Shown: positions 49,640 to 60,485 of the stretch, piece after piece
Layout: each line of letters begins with the position of its first letter
Position numbering within the stretch: the stretch's first letter is position 1
Source of the DNA: Prorocentrum cordatum
Taxonomy: Eukaryota; Sar; Dinophyceae; Prorocentrales; Prorocentraceae
NCBI GenBank assembly: GCA_963575745.1
Contig: CAUYUJ010018627.1
Location: 277,052-341,051 of the forward strand
Direction: 5' to 3'
DNA length: 64,000 bases
The notes under the pieces: model-generated
The model's input: only the letters and a program-made list of their open reading frames with translations
Told to the model about the DNA's origin: nothing
Databases searched by the model: none
Made by a program: the position numbers and the translations under genes

Positions 49640-51490
49640 GCGTGGCATCCTCGGAGCAAAGCGAGGCCGAATGGGAGGCTCCTCTTCGCACGGCGGCTCG
49701 TCCGCCGCCGCCCAAGGAAGGCGCCCTCGTCACTGCAGGAGCCATCGACGCCGACGCCGACGCCGACGCCGACGACGGCGGCGGCGTCGCCGTGCCAGAG
49801 GGTTCGAAGGATACAGTCGGAGCTCGAACACCAGAAACTTTCCACAAGACACCCAAAACCTCAGACTCCAGGACGTCCATCGATTTTAGGTTTGGAAACG
49901 TCACGCTTTCCATAGCAAAACCATCGAAACCCAATAAACCCGGGGCACCCTGGAGGCAAGCAGGGTGTTTCTTGGCATGGGTTTCCACTGTAGAGGGTAC
50001 GAGAGTCGAGAGTTCGAGTCGGGCGGTGGCAGAATTGGGTTTAGTGGGACCTGGTTTAGTGATGTACACTGGGGGACGACCCCCCCCGCCCCTTTCCACT
50101 AACCGGAACTGCCGTCACCCGAAAAACACCAGCTATGGCAGACCTGGTTTCGTGATTCTGGCCAGCTCTGGGGCCCTCCTACTAACCGGGTCCCCTTCCT
50201 CGGGGTCCTGGCTATACCCGATCAGCGTTTTGTGACTCTTTCTTGGGCTTCCTGGGGGGCCCTCGTGACCACGGCCGGGCCCGCCCCAAAGAGATCACTG
50301 GCCGGAGCAGCCCCGTGAGAGAGGCCCAGAGGCCGCTCTGGCGTGGCTCGGCGAGGATCGAGGAACGACAGGGGGGGGATACTCGCTATCGCTCGGGCGC
50401 CCATTCCCTGTCTTTTTTTCTCGGTGTCGTGCGTGTTTTTTTTTTTGCAGGATGATCCAGGAAGTTCCTTACGAATCCCCGCCGAGAAAAAGCGCACACG
50501 TCCGAGCGATACCAAGGGCTAGGGGACGACGAACTCGGAGTCGACGCTCGAGGTGTTCGGGCGGTGTCGTCGGCTCTCGGCGGCGTTCCGGCCTCGGGCT
50601 GCTCTCCAGCGGCTGCGCCTCGCCGAGAGCGCTCCGGGGGCACACGGGATAGACCCGAACGGCCGCCGGAGAGCCGAGTTATGGCCCCAACCCGGCGCAT
50701 GAGGCCGCCATGACAGCCGAAAAGCCCAAATGAAGCCCAATAGCCCCTGAGAGGCATGTCAAGACCGCACGTGTGCCTCAAGAGAGGCCGCGGCCTTAGA
50801 ACCAAAAACGTTGAAGCATAATCGGTGTTCGAACTTTTCTGTGTGATATTCCGATGTTCCGAAGGTGTCCCGGTCGGTCGAAAGAAAAGAGCATGAAGTA
50901 GGAAGGTGGACATAGTAGATGTGGTTCAGGCCCTCCCAGACAACAACAAGACGCAACAAAACCGATCGATTCTTGAAGTAGGAAGGTGCTTGAAATGAAT
51001 TGGGACCTTGGAATCAAACAATACCTACTTTCAACGACTGGCATGTAATCGCACCAACCCTGGGCGGGAACGCTGAGCCCGCAAAAACGTTTTCTCCAGC
51101 TTGAGCTGCCACTCCGTGCCACAGCAACACCACCACAGTTGTTCCATGCGGGATGAGTGGGAGGGAAGGAAGATTGACGGGAGGTAGAGGAGTAGAGAGA
51201 ACGAAAAATGTGAAACAGCAACACACGCTCTTATGCATCCGGAGGTTTCTGGAGATCTCCCAGCGAACTCGGAGGCTTCATCGCTTGGCGGACCTTTGGA
51301 ATTGCGATGAAGATGAGGAGGAGAGGGCGACGACGAGGAGAATGAGGAACGAGGGGAGTGGCGGGGCGGGAGGGTCGCGGAGGAAGGGGAGGAGGGGTCG
51401 GTGAGAGTGGGTGGGGGGAGGGGGAGAAGGAAGGGCAGGAGAGCGGGGGGAGGAGGGACGGCAAGGCTTCGGGTTGCGCGCAGGCTGCAC
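49640..51490. other. Interval without a supported gene
   Basis: Minor features only: a CGACGCCGACGC run (49745-49785), GGTTTAGTG repeated at 50038 and 50053, GAAGTAGGAAGGTG repeated at 50894 and 50976, and an AT-richer patch at 50800-51240 whose minus-strand frames show no family. A short purine-rich stretch lies at 51300-51460. Confidence 0.4.
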
Positions 51491-51498
51491 CCACGGAT

Positions 51499-51653
51499 AG
51501 TCCCAGCGGGCCTCAACAGGCCCCTCCCAACAGTGCGGGGCGGTCCTTCAACCTCACCCCTGGGGCGCGGAGCGCCCAAGAGGCGCCGCCGGAGGCGGCG
51601 CCAGGGTGCTGAGACCGCCCTAGGACTACTTGGGGGGCCTGTTGAGACCAGCC
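51499..51653 (+). repeat. Long inverted repeat, left arm
   Basis: About 155 bp whose complement occurs at 52695-52856 with few differences: CCTCCCAACAGTGCGGGGCG, GTCCTTCAACCTCACCCC, CGCCGCCGGAGGCGGCGCCA and ACTTGGGGGGCCTGTTGAG. The CGCCGCCGGAGGCGGCG inside is itself palindromic. Confidence 0.85.
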
Positions 51654-51858
51654 TCTTCCCCCTCTTGAGCAGGGACCGACCGTCCTGGCATTCCTAGAGT
51701 CATACCAGGCAATGCTCTTAGAACTAAACAAAGTTCAAAGTTTCAAGCAGAAAAACAATAGTCTCAGAAAATGAACCCGAGGTATGATAAAGCAATACAG
51801 TCTTAACCAAACATGTTCTAAGAGCATGCCGTTCAAACCACCAAATGTTCTTAGAACC

Positions 51859-52197
51859 TTATTTTGTGGGCGTATGGGCTATAGGCAAGCCAGGACGACT
51901 CGCCACTGCTTGACCCTGGGGCTCCAGCTGCACCTCCACGCGGTCTTGCCACACGCCAACATCCGAGCGGATCTTGTCGGCGATCCTCTGAAACTCGTCG
52001 CCGAAGGAGCTCTGCAACGACTTGACCTTCGCCACGATCGCCTCGGGCCGAGAACCGCCTGCGCCCAGCTTGCCGTCGCTCGAACGTCCAGTCCCCGCAC
52101 ATGTTTCGGTTTCGTGCGTGTGCTCCTGTTGCTCGGTGATCCAGGATGCTCCTCGATGGTCCTCGCCGAAATAGCAAAAAAGACGATGCCAAGCCAT
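51859..52197 (-). CDS. Weak candidate coding region, coiled-coil-like
   Basis: A 112-codon frame lying in the spacer of the long inverted repeat. Its middle (RPEAIVAKVKSLQSSFGDEFQRIADKIRSDVGVWQDRVEVQLEPQ) reads as an amphipathic helix with heptad-like hydrophobics. No known domain; the start at 52197 is simply the first ATG. Could be a decayed exon, or chance. Confidence 0.3.
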   Translation of the reverse strand: MAWHRLFCYFGEDHRGASWITEQQEHTHETETCAGTGRSSDGKLGAGGSRPEAIVAKVKSLQSSFGDEFQRIADKIRSDVGVWQDRVEVQLEPQGQAVASRPGLPIAHTPTK

Positions 52198-52451
52198 GGG
52201 GAGGAGGCCTCTTCATGCACCTCGCACCTCGCACCTCCTTCTCCCAATCCCGATGCGCCCCACTCCTCCTCCTCGCCTGGCGCAGAGCGTCGGCCTGCGC
52301 GCAGACAGCCTCCCGAAGCGGTCCGGGCTGGCCTCGCCATGCCCCCCCCGTGCAGGTACTGGCTGGCCTCAACAGGCCCTCCCAGCAGCCTGGGGCGGCC
52401 TCAACTCTCTGGACGGTCGGTCCCTGCTCAACAGGGGGGGGGAGACCAGTC

Positions 52452-52482
52452 ATCGTCACCGTCACCGTCACCGTCACCGTCA

Positions 52483-52567
<85 letters not shown>

Positions 52568-52570
52568 AGG
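52452..52570 (+). repeat. GTC/CGT trinucleotide run
   Basis: CACCGT hexamers lead into about 75 bases of pure CGT repeat, flanked on both sides by CCCTGCTCAACAGGGGGGG (52420 and 52589). Confidence 0.9.
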
Positions 52571-52694
52571 TCGTCGTCGTAGGTCGGTCCCTGCTCAACA
52601 GGGGGGGAGACGAGTCTCAGCCCTTCCTTCCTGCCCCGTCTCCCAGCTTGGTAGACTGTCGGGCTGCGCACGGACAGCCCCCTCAGATAGTCCT

Positions 52695-52856
52695 GGCTGG
52701 TCTCAACAGGCCCCCCAAGTAGTCCTGGGGCGGTCTCAACACCCTGGCGCCGCCTCCGGCGGCGCCCCTTGGGCGCTCCGCGCCCCAGGGGTGAGGTTGA
52801 AGGACCGCCCCGCACTGTTGGGAGGAGCCCTGGGCCTGTTGAGGCCAGCTGGGACT
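52695..52856 (-). repeat. Long inverted repeat, right arm
   Basis: Complement of 51499-51653. Just beyond it GAGGCCAGCTGGGACTGCC is repeated twice in tandem (52840-52895). Confidence 0.85.
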
Positions 52857-53384
52857 GCCAGGGGGGCCCAGTGAGGCCAGCTGGGACTGCCAGGGGGGCC
52901 TGTCTGTGCGCAGCCCGAGGCTTCTTTACTCCTCGCCCTGCTGCTCCTCCTCCCCGGGTAGGAAGCCCAAGCGGGCCTGGAGGAGTGGGCGGAACGCGGA
53001 GAATACAATACAGTACGGTACAGAAGCCAGGCGCTGGCAATTGGTACACCCTGCGAAATGCTTAAGAAATCATGGGTTAAGAAATTCACAGTCTCAGAAC
53101 TTGAATAAAAACCCAACGTTTCTATTAACATCTGAAGAGTTACATGGAAACGTTAAGAATATTCGAGACTCTGGACGAAAACTTAGGTTTTCTTAAGCAT
53201 CGCCTAAGGTGTACGGCGCCTGGGCACCACTGCCGCCACTGAGCTGGGTTTCCGGCAGGACGCGTGGGCAGAAGAGTGCGCAATTGGCACCCCTTCGGGG
53301 GCACATTTCCTGACGAAAGACCCATTCATATGCAATCGTGAACACCGTCGTTGTGGGTACAGCGTTCGGTGGATCTCCTGACGG

Positions 53385-54375
53385 GGTCACGAAGCGGGTC
53401 AAAGGTGAGCCGTATTGGGGCGGGGCCGCCATGCGGACCCTGTCACTGGGGTCTTCGGTGGAGCTCCCTATGGCGCCACGAACCGTGTGAAGTGTGTGCC
53501 AAATTTGGCGTCGGGCGCATGCGGACCCTGGCACTGCAGCCTTCGGTGGAGCTCCGTATGGGGCCACGAACCTGTTGAGCGGTGCGCCACAACGGGAGGG
53601 GTGCGCCAACATGGGCGTCGGGCGCATGCGGACCCTGCCACTGGGGCCTTCAATGGAACTCCGTATGGGGCCACGAACCGTGCGAGGGGTGCATCAACAA
53701 GGGCCTCCTGCGCATGCGGACCCTGCCACTGGGGCCTTCGGTGGAACTCCCTACGGGGCCACGAACCATGTGAAGGGTGCGCAAAAATGGGCGTCTGGCG
53801 CATGCGGACCCTGCCACTGTGGCTTTCGGTGGAGCCACGAACCGTGTGTGGGGCGAGCCAAGATGGGCGTCTGGCGCATGCGGACCCTGCCAGTACCCCC
53901 TACGGGGCCACGAACTGTGTGAGGTGTGCGCCAAAATCGAGAAGGCGAAAACCCGCGATTCAAGGAGTTGGGACCCGGGGTGGGGTTGGGTTTTCGGGGT
54001 CCAGGAACGCAGAAAACCCTCCCCCACCCCCAATCCCGACCCCTTGAATCGCCGGCTCGGGGATCGGCGTCGGGACTGGGGGCAAAATGAGCGTCTGGCG
54101 CATGCGGACCCTGCCACTGGGGCCTTCGGTGGATCTCCCTATGGGTCTACGAACCTTGTTAAGCGGTGCGCTACAGTGGGCGTTTGTCGCATGCGGACCC
54201 TGCCACTGGGGCCTTCGGTGGAGCTCCCTATGGGGCTACGAACTGTTAAGCGGTGCGCTACAGTGGGCGTCGGGCGCATGCGGACCATGCCACTGGGGCC
54301 TTCGGTGGAGCTCCCTATGGGGCCACGAGCCGTGTGAGGGGTGTTCCGAAATTGTGCGCATGCGGAGAGCAGAGA
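53385..54375 (+). repeat. 88-bp tandem satellite, about 10 copies
   Basis: GCATGCGGACCCTGCCACTG recurs at 53429, 53517, 53624, 53712, 53800, 53876, 54100, 54189, 54276 and 54358. The usual spacing is 87-89; one unit is 107, one 76, and a 224 gap contains an insertion at 53938-54082. Each unit also has CTTCGGTGGAGCTCCCTATG and GGGGCCACGAACCGTGTGA. The three plus frames are all partly open across several copies, a by-product of the repeat. Confidence 0.9.
53938..54082. mobile_element. 145-bp foldback insertion in the satellite
   Basis: Flanked by the 6-bp direct repeat CAAAAT (53932-53937 and 54083-54088), which is part of the satellite unit (GCCAAAATGGGCG), so it looks like a target-site duplication. 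Inside are 41-bp inverted arms, 53955-53995 and 54012-54052, matching at 34 of 41 positions around a 16-base loop. No coding capacity; a MITE-like or foldback non-autonomous element, or a structured retroposed RNA. Confidence 0.7.
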
Positions 54376-54395
54376 AATGACGCTGACGATGGCGA

Positions 54396-54499
54396 GCCGT
54401 GGTGATGACGATGATGACGATGATGGTGATGACGATGGTGATGATGATGGTGATGATGATAATGCGGACAGTGATCATGATGATGATGATGATGATGAA

Positions 54500-54580
<81 letters not shown>

Positions 54581-54581
54581 C

Positions 54582-54619
<38 letters not shown>

Positions 54620-54640
54620 AATGATGATGCTAACGGTGAT
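54396..54640 (+). repeat. GAT trinucleotide run
   Basis: GATGATGAC mixtures giving poly-Asp in one frame (a long plus frame, 54341-55039, crosses it). Nothing after the run in that frame resembles a known protein. Confidence 0.9.
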
Positions 54641-55469
54641 GACGGCAAGCGGGGAGCCGAGGCCATACCGGAAAAAAAAGGAAGGACGGATGAGAGGACA
54701 CGAGGAGAGGAGAGGGCGCGGGGCGCTGTCTCTTCAATACGAGGACCCAACACCACAGGAGGGTTAATAATAACACGAACGTCTCCTCGACCCACTCCCG
54801 AACACCGGCTCCTCATCCTCACTGAACATAAGACGTTCCCGGGGCCTCGGCGAGACCCTCCGAGGCCGAGAACCACCGACAAAATGCCGTCCCATGGTGG
54901 ATCTATGGGTCTTCTCCGAAGTGAGCCCCTGCAGCGGCCGACCTTCCGATGCGCCTCGACTGAAGCAGGCAGGCGGCGGCAATCGCGCAGCGTCCTGGCT
55001 GTACCGACGTGCGCCGCGCGAAAAGTTCCAGGCACCTGATGATGCGAGTTGCTCAGTCCGACCGTTCAGGTCTCAACTACGTCTCTGCTGTCTCTCGACT
55101 CCTGGTTCCGCTGTCCCACGATTTCTCCAGATCGACCTGGGTATCTTTGGATGTGCATCGATTTACCTGGGTGTGTACATATAGACATATCTACAAATGT
55201 AGGAAAAAACAGACATATGTGTAAACCCGGATTTGCGCCGATGTACCTCGATTTACGCAGCTTGATCCCCGCGAGTCGATTGGAGAAGAGGCGTCCATCG
55301 CCCAGGGACCTGCGGCCCCGGCAGGGTGCCCCTCTCCCTCGGCCCCGGCGCCCCTGCGCGCGCTCCCAGTGGTGGGGGCCCTGCGGCCCCCGGCAGGGGG
55401 CCGACACCTTTTCCTCGGGGCCGGCTGCTCGCCCCCGCCCCCCCTCCCTGGTGGCCCCCGAGGCCCGAT

Positions 55470-55925
55470 GACGGGAGGAGGAGGAGAAGGAGGAGGAGGA
55501 GGGGGAGGAGGGGGAGGTAAAGCTAAAGGCCATTGGGGGCCCCTGGTCTGCAGCAACTCTCGAACCTGCAGCGGCCCCTAGGGAACATTCTGGAAGCATG
55601 CCCCCATGTGCCGCATCTGCGGCCCACGAGGCTGCCTGGGGCGAGGCGGGAGGCCAGGCGCGCGGTCGCGCGACCCTGCGCCCTCGCTGCCCCGCTGCAG
55701 GGGGGCCCTGCTGGCTCGACGGGCATTATACAAGGCAGGGGTCGGGGGTGGCTCTCGGGCGCGCCTCCGACTCTGGGGACTCCGTTCATTGAAGTGGCGG
55801 GGGGGCTACCGCTTCTGCATGGCGGCGCACCCCCCCCCCATTGGAAGACGTTCGAAATTCTGGCCAGGTGGAGATCGGACGCTGGCTCCTCTTCCTCCTC
55901 CTCCTCCTCCTCTTCCTCCTCCTCG
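55470..55925. other. Short GGA (55470-55518) and TCC (55888-55925) runs, no supported gene
   Basis: The interval 54650-56200 is GC-rich and has many accidental frames. ATGTGCATCGATTTACCTGG and ATGTACCTCGATTTACG (55150-55260) are a short local duplication. Confidence 0.6.
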
Positions 55926-56332
55926 CTACCACATCCACGCACCCCCCCCCCTCCGAGCCAACGCCATCTCCAGAGGGCCTCTTGCAGCCTCCGCACCTTC
56001 CGAATCGACCCACCACTCCCTGATGGGGTGCAAGCGCGCTGCGAGCGGAGGGGGGGGGGGGGAAGGGGAGAGGAGCCGAGGGAGCAAGCCGAAGCCAGGA
56101 ACCAAGGCCCCCAACCAAGGGGGGGGGGGGGAAGAGAAGGGACGGGGGGGAAGCCGCGGATAAGCGACAGCCGCAGCCCCCGTTGGGTGCTGAGCGTAGC
56201 CAATCAGCGCTCATATCTTTTGAGCCGTGTACCGAGATGGCAATGACGTCACAGGCAAGCGCGAACGCGAATCGTGGAGAAGAAAGATGGAGACATAACA
56301 GCCCATCCGTAATTCAAACGTGTCGCAACATT

Positions 56333-56978
56333 TCAGGGCAGCCCCAACTTCGATCCATACATCCAGTGCAAAACATAGGTTGAGATTATTGCTCCAAATT
56401 TGCCAAGTTTGTGGTGTATTGCTTCCGCTGTCAGTTCTCCATATTGAGATGTCAACGCTGCTTCGAACTCCACGTCGACGAATTCGCACTTCGCGATCTC
56501 TGCATGCGGTGCTGTCTCTGTGGTTGCTTGTGACTGTCTAGCTGTCGTGTCCAAACCTTCCACGTGAATGTCCACACCGTCCAAGGATGGATCCATCAAC
56601 TCGTATTTTCTCGCTATTGAAAGCATTTGCTAATGGCGGTGCCACACACGAATTGAGACCGCCGGGGTATTTATCTACAATTGCAGAGAATTGTGAAATG
56701 AATCCATCGCTGTCAAATGAGGCTATCAATTCTTCAAAATAACGAGCTGTGTAATTGTCTTGGCTGGCGTACTGAAAGTCATCCGTGCCGACCGTGCTGT
56801 AGGATTCCGAGCTGTCTCGTTCTGCTTCCGTTGCGCCATGACCATCAGTCTCAAGTCCAGGCGGCGCGTCGTCACTTAGTGTAGTGTCTAACTCTAGCCG
56901 TGGGGGTGGTGTGAGAGAGCATGCCACGTACGAGTACATGCCGTCTCCTCCCGACTCGCTGGAAATAAGCTCTGCCAT
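56333..56978 (-). pseudogene. Candidate gene of unknown function with a frame change
   Basis: In an AT-richer patch unlike its neighbours. From ATG 56978 the frame gives MAELISSESGGDGMYSY...ESYSTVGTDDFQYASQDNYTARYFEELIASFDSDGFISQFSAIVDKYPGG, typical acidic soluble protein. Around 56640 sensible sequence moves one frame over (MLSIARKYELMDPSLDGVDIH...CEFVDVEFEAALTSQYGELTAEAIHHKLGKFG) and ends at 56333. Upstream in-frame stops fall near 57045, so 56978 is a reasonable start. About 210 residues if joined. No family recognised; codon usage and base composition differ from the GC-rich surroundings, so recent transfer or a different mutational history is possible. Confidence 0.4.
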
Positions 56979-57269
56979 TATACGTAAACTTTTTGTTTTG
57001 CGGAATTATTGCATGGATTCTTCGGATACGCATTCGACGCTTCATTGCAGAGGTCACACAAGTAGGCGGCACAATGCAATTCAACATCATGCTAACAGAA
57101 GGTACAGTATCGGGTATATGGCCACGATGTGCCTCCTGCCCCTGCTTCGACGGCGATAGGAGCCCCCCAGGCCACCTTGCCGCGCGGGCCTGCGAAGGTC
57201 GGGGCTGTTACGGCGCTGGTGTTCAAGTGTACGTGAGGTTCGGTCGCTCAAAATCCTGACCTCGACCCA

Positions 57270-57960
57270 GCGGCCTAGGAGGATGAGGAGGAGGAGGAGG
57301 AGCAGGAGAAGGAGGAAAAACCGCCGGGATTGCAGACGTCATGCCCTCGGAGATCCGTGGGGCCCTGCAGCGGCGGCGGCAGCACACACTGAGCGGCAGC
57401 AGCGGCGGCGGCGGGGCGCCTCGGACCACCACACCCGCTCGTCGGCCAGGTCCGCCATGGACGCGCCATCGCCGGGACTCTGGCCCTGGCGCCTTGTGGA
57501 GGACGGTGCCTTGGGCTGCGGGCTGCCAGCCTGGGGCGGCGTCGCCGCCGCCGCCGCCGAGGGAGGGCTGCGAGACGGGGCCAGGCCAGGGACAACACCG
57601 GACGGGGACAGATCGGGGACCTCTGACCCCGCAGCGATTCGTCACGGTCCTGGCCTCGCCAGAGGCTGAGACTCGAGGGGTACGGCGCGGCCAGATCATA
57701 CGGATCCGCGGTGAGGATGCGAGACCCTCGCGGTAAAGATGCGAGGCCCTCGACCGCCCCAGTCGAAGCCGGAGGTGGGAGACCGTGGCCCACGGCAACG
57801 GGCCAGTCTGGGCCGAGGGGCACGGATGCAATGGCACTCTCCTCGTGAGACGGTCTGGCCGGGTCAACGATCGAGGATCGTGGGTATGTCCAGCGTTTTT
57901 TCTGTGTGCCTGCAGGGACAGACGAGCAGCAGCAGCAGCAGCAGCAGCAGGAGGCGGAGG
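57270..57960. other. GC-rich interval with short GGA and CAG runs
   Basis: GGA run at 57281-57318 and CAGCAGCAG at 57926-57951. No supported gene between 57100 and 58150. Confidence 0.5.
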
Positions 57961-58165
57961 AGGGACGACGTGACTGAGGGCGGAGGAGGGGGCAGGAGGG
58001 ATGAAGAGCAAGGGTGGGACGAGATGCGGACAGCGACGGGGACAGGGAGGCGCAGCAGCATCAACAGGAACAGGAGGAGGGACGATGTGGAGGGAGGAGA
58101 GGGGATGACGGAGGGAGGAGGACAGAGGGGATGACGGAGGGAGGGGGGTGGAGGGAAGACATCCT

Positions 58166-58252
58166 CCTCTTCCCGCTCCCTGCCTTCCTCCTCTGCCTCT
58201 CCCTCCTCCTCCTCCTCCTCCTCCTCCTCCTCCTCCTCCTCCTCCCCGTGCT
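58166..58252. repeat. TCC trinucleotide run
   Basis: Pyrimidine run immediately before the GTTGCG array. Confidence 0.85.
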
Positions 58253-58277
58253 CCTGCACGTCATGCTTCTCGGGTGG

Positions 58278-58585
58278 TTGCGCCCGCGGGCGGGCAGAAA
58301 TGTGTCGCCTGGTTGCGGTTGCGGTTGCGCCCGCGGGCGGGTTGAAATGTGTCGCACGGTCGCGGTGGCGGTTTCGACCGTGGGCAGGTTGAAATGTTTC
58401 GCGTGGTTGCGCTTGCGGTGGCGACCGCGAGAGGGTTGAAATGTGTTGTCTGGTTGCGGTTGCGTTTGCGGTTGCGCCCGCGAGCGGGTTGAAATGTGTT
58501 GTCTGGTTGCGGTTGCAACTGCGACTGTGGGCGGGTTGAAATGTGTCACCTGGTTGCGGTCGCGGTTGCGCTCGCGGGCAAATCC
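58278..58585 (+). repeat. GTTGCG-rich minisatellite, array 1
   Basis: Units of about 55-65 bp: GTTGAAATGTGTCGCCTGG, then GTTGCGGTTGCG repeats, then CCCGCGGGCGGG. Five to six units. Array 2 lies at 59505-60485, separated by D2 copy 3 and the AAGAGGCCCC minisatellite. Confidence 0.85.
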
Positions 58586-58715
58586 CACCAGCCCTTTGGG
58601 CGTGAGTGGTTTAGAGAGCCCGCTCTGTCCTCAACCCCCCTTCTTCCCCTTCGGGGAGGGGTTTACCCCTCCCCCTACCCCCTCCCCCTGGGCCTGGAGA
58701 GGGAGTCCGGCGGGT
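58582..58715. repeat. Dispersed repeat D2, copy 3
   Basis: TCCCACCAGCCCTTTGGGCG, GTGGTTTAGAGAG, CTTCGGGGAGGGGTTTACC and CCCCTGGGCCTGGAGAGG. It starts exactly at the end of array 1. Confidence 0.7.
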
Positions 58716-58974
58716 GGTCAGAGGGGTCTTTTTCGACTCCTGGGAGGGCTAAAAAACGACGACCCTCACGAGGATTCTGGCCCCGACGGGGGGGCTGAGA
58801 AAAAACCCTCTCCTCTTCTGTGAAGCCAACAACATTGATTTCACTAGGGTTTTGGGCCCATTTTGGGCTTCTGAGGGGGCAGCGCTCATCGTCCTTCATA
58901 GCAAAATCATTGATTTTACGAAGGTTTTGGGCTCATGTTGTCCTTCTCGGGGGGCAGCTCTCATTTGCGCTTCT

Positions 58975-59225
58975 GAGGAGGTCGCAAGAGGCCCCAAGAT
59001 GGCCCCAAGAGGCCCCCAGGAGGCTCCCAAGAGGCCTCCAAGAGGCCCCCCAGAGGCCCCCAAGAGGCCCCAAGACGCCACCAAGAGGCCCCCAAGAGGC
59101 CCCCAAGAGGCCCCAAGAGGCCCCAAGAGGCCCCCAAGAGGCCCCCAAGAGGCCCCCAAGAGGCCCCCAAGAGGCCCCAAGAGGCTCCAAGAGGCCCCCA
59201 AGAGGCCCCACGAGGAGCCCGAACG
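58975..59225. repeat. AAGAGGCCCC minisatellite, most regular copy
   Basis: Nearly perfect CCCCAAGAGGC units of 11-13 bp, about 20 in a row, followed by GACTCACACCACGAAGAGC units (59225-59310). Confidence 0.9.
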
Positions 59226-59504
59226 ACTCACACCAGGACGAGGGGCCCGAACGACTCACACCACGAAGAGCCCGACGACTCACACCACAAGGAGGGGCCC
59301 GAACGACTCACACCAGGGCACGCGAGACGCCCTCGTCCTTCTCCCGCTCCCACCACAAGGAGGATGTACAAGGAGGCGGGAGGAAGGAGGAACAGGGGAG
59401 ATATGCGGGGCCAAGCGGACACACGCCTGAAAAACACGACTGTCGGCATGCTTCGCAAGAGTTGCTGTTGTGAGATGGGCTGGTGGGGATACGCGAAGCG
59501 TAAA

Positions 59505-60485
59505 GAATTGAAATGTGTCGCCTGGTTGTGGTCGCGTTTGCGGTTGCGCCCGCAAGCGGGTTCCATGGTGTCGCCTGGATGCAGTTGCGGTAACGCCCGC
59601 TGGCGGGTTGAACTGTGTCGCCTGGTTGCGGTTGCGGTTGCGGCAGCGCCCGCGGGCGGGTAGAAACGTGTCGCCTGGTTGCGGTTGCAAGTGTAGTCAG
59701 GTTGCGGTTACAGTTGCGCCCGCGGGCGGGTTGAACTGTGCCCTTTGGTTGCGGTTGCGGTTGCGACTGTGGGCTTGTTGAAATGTGTCGCCTGGTTGCG
59801 GTTGCGGTTGCGCTTGCGGTTGCGCTTGCGATCGCCGCTGCGCCCGCGGGCGGATGGCAATGTGCAGTCAGGTTGCGGTTGCGATTGCGCCCGCGGGCAG
59901 GTTGAACTGTGTCTTTTGATTGCGGTTGCGGTTGCGACTGTGGGCTGGTTGAAATGTGTCGCCTGGTTGCGATTGCGGTTGCGGTTGCAAAGTGTGTCGC
60001 CTGATTACGGTTGCGGTGAAGCCCGCGGGCGGGTGGCAATGTGTCGCCTGGTTGCGGTTGCGGTTGCGGTTGCACCCGCGGGCAGGTTGAACTGTGTCGC
60101 CTGGTTGCGGTTGCGGTTGCGCCCGCGGGCGGGTTGAAATGTATCGCCTGGTTGAGGTTGCGTTTGCGGTTGCGCCCACGGGCGGGTTGACATGTGTCGC
60201 TTGCTTGCGGTTGTGGGTGCGCCCGCGAGCGGCTTGAACTATGTCGCCAAGTTGCGGTTGCGGTTGCGACCACGGGCGGCTTGAAATGTGTCGTTTGGTT
60301 GCGGTGACGCGGTTGCGCCCGCGAGCGGGTTGAAATGCGTCGCTTGGTTGCTTTTGCGGTTGCGCCCGCGGGCGGGTACCAATGTGTGGCCTGGTTGCGA
60401 TTGCGATTGCGCCCGCGGGCGGCTTGAACTGTGTCGCCTGGTTGCGGTTGCGGTTACGCCCGCGGGAGGTTTGAAATGTGTTGTC
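59505..60485 (+). repeat. GTTGCG-rich minisatellite, array 2
   Basis: About 16 units with the same parts as array 1: GTGTCGCCTGGTTGCGGTTG, CGCCCGCGGGCGGGTTGAA. The hexamer GGTTGC varies in number between units. Minus-strand frames through it (QPQPGDTFQPARGRNRNRNQATHF) are long but purely repetitive. It ends at 60485 (GTGTTGTCAACAATG). Confidence 0.9.

Noticed and set aside
53385-54375. Tandem array considered as a CRISPR-like or coding repeat
   Set aside because: Units are directly adjacent without variable spacers, and no frame is consistently open with conserved residues.
54341-55039. Poly-Asp protein of about 230 residues
   Set aside because: GAT microsatellite; sequence after the run has no coding character.
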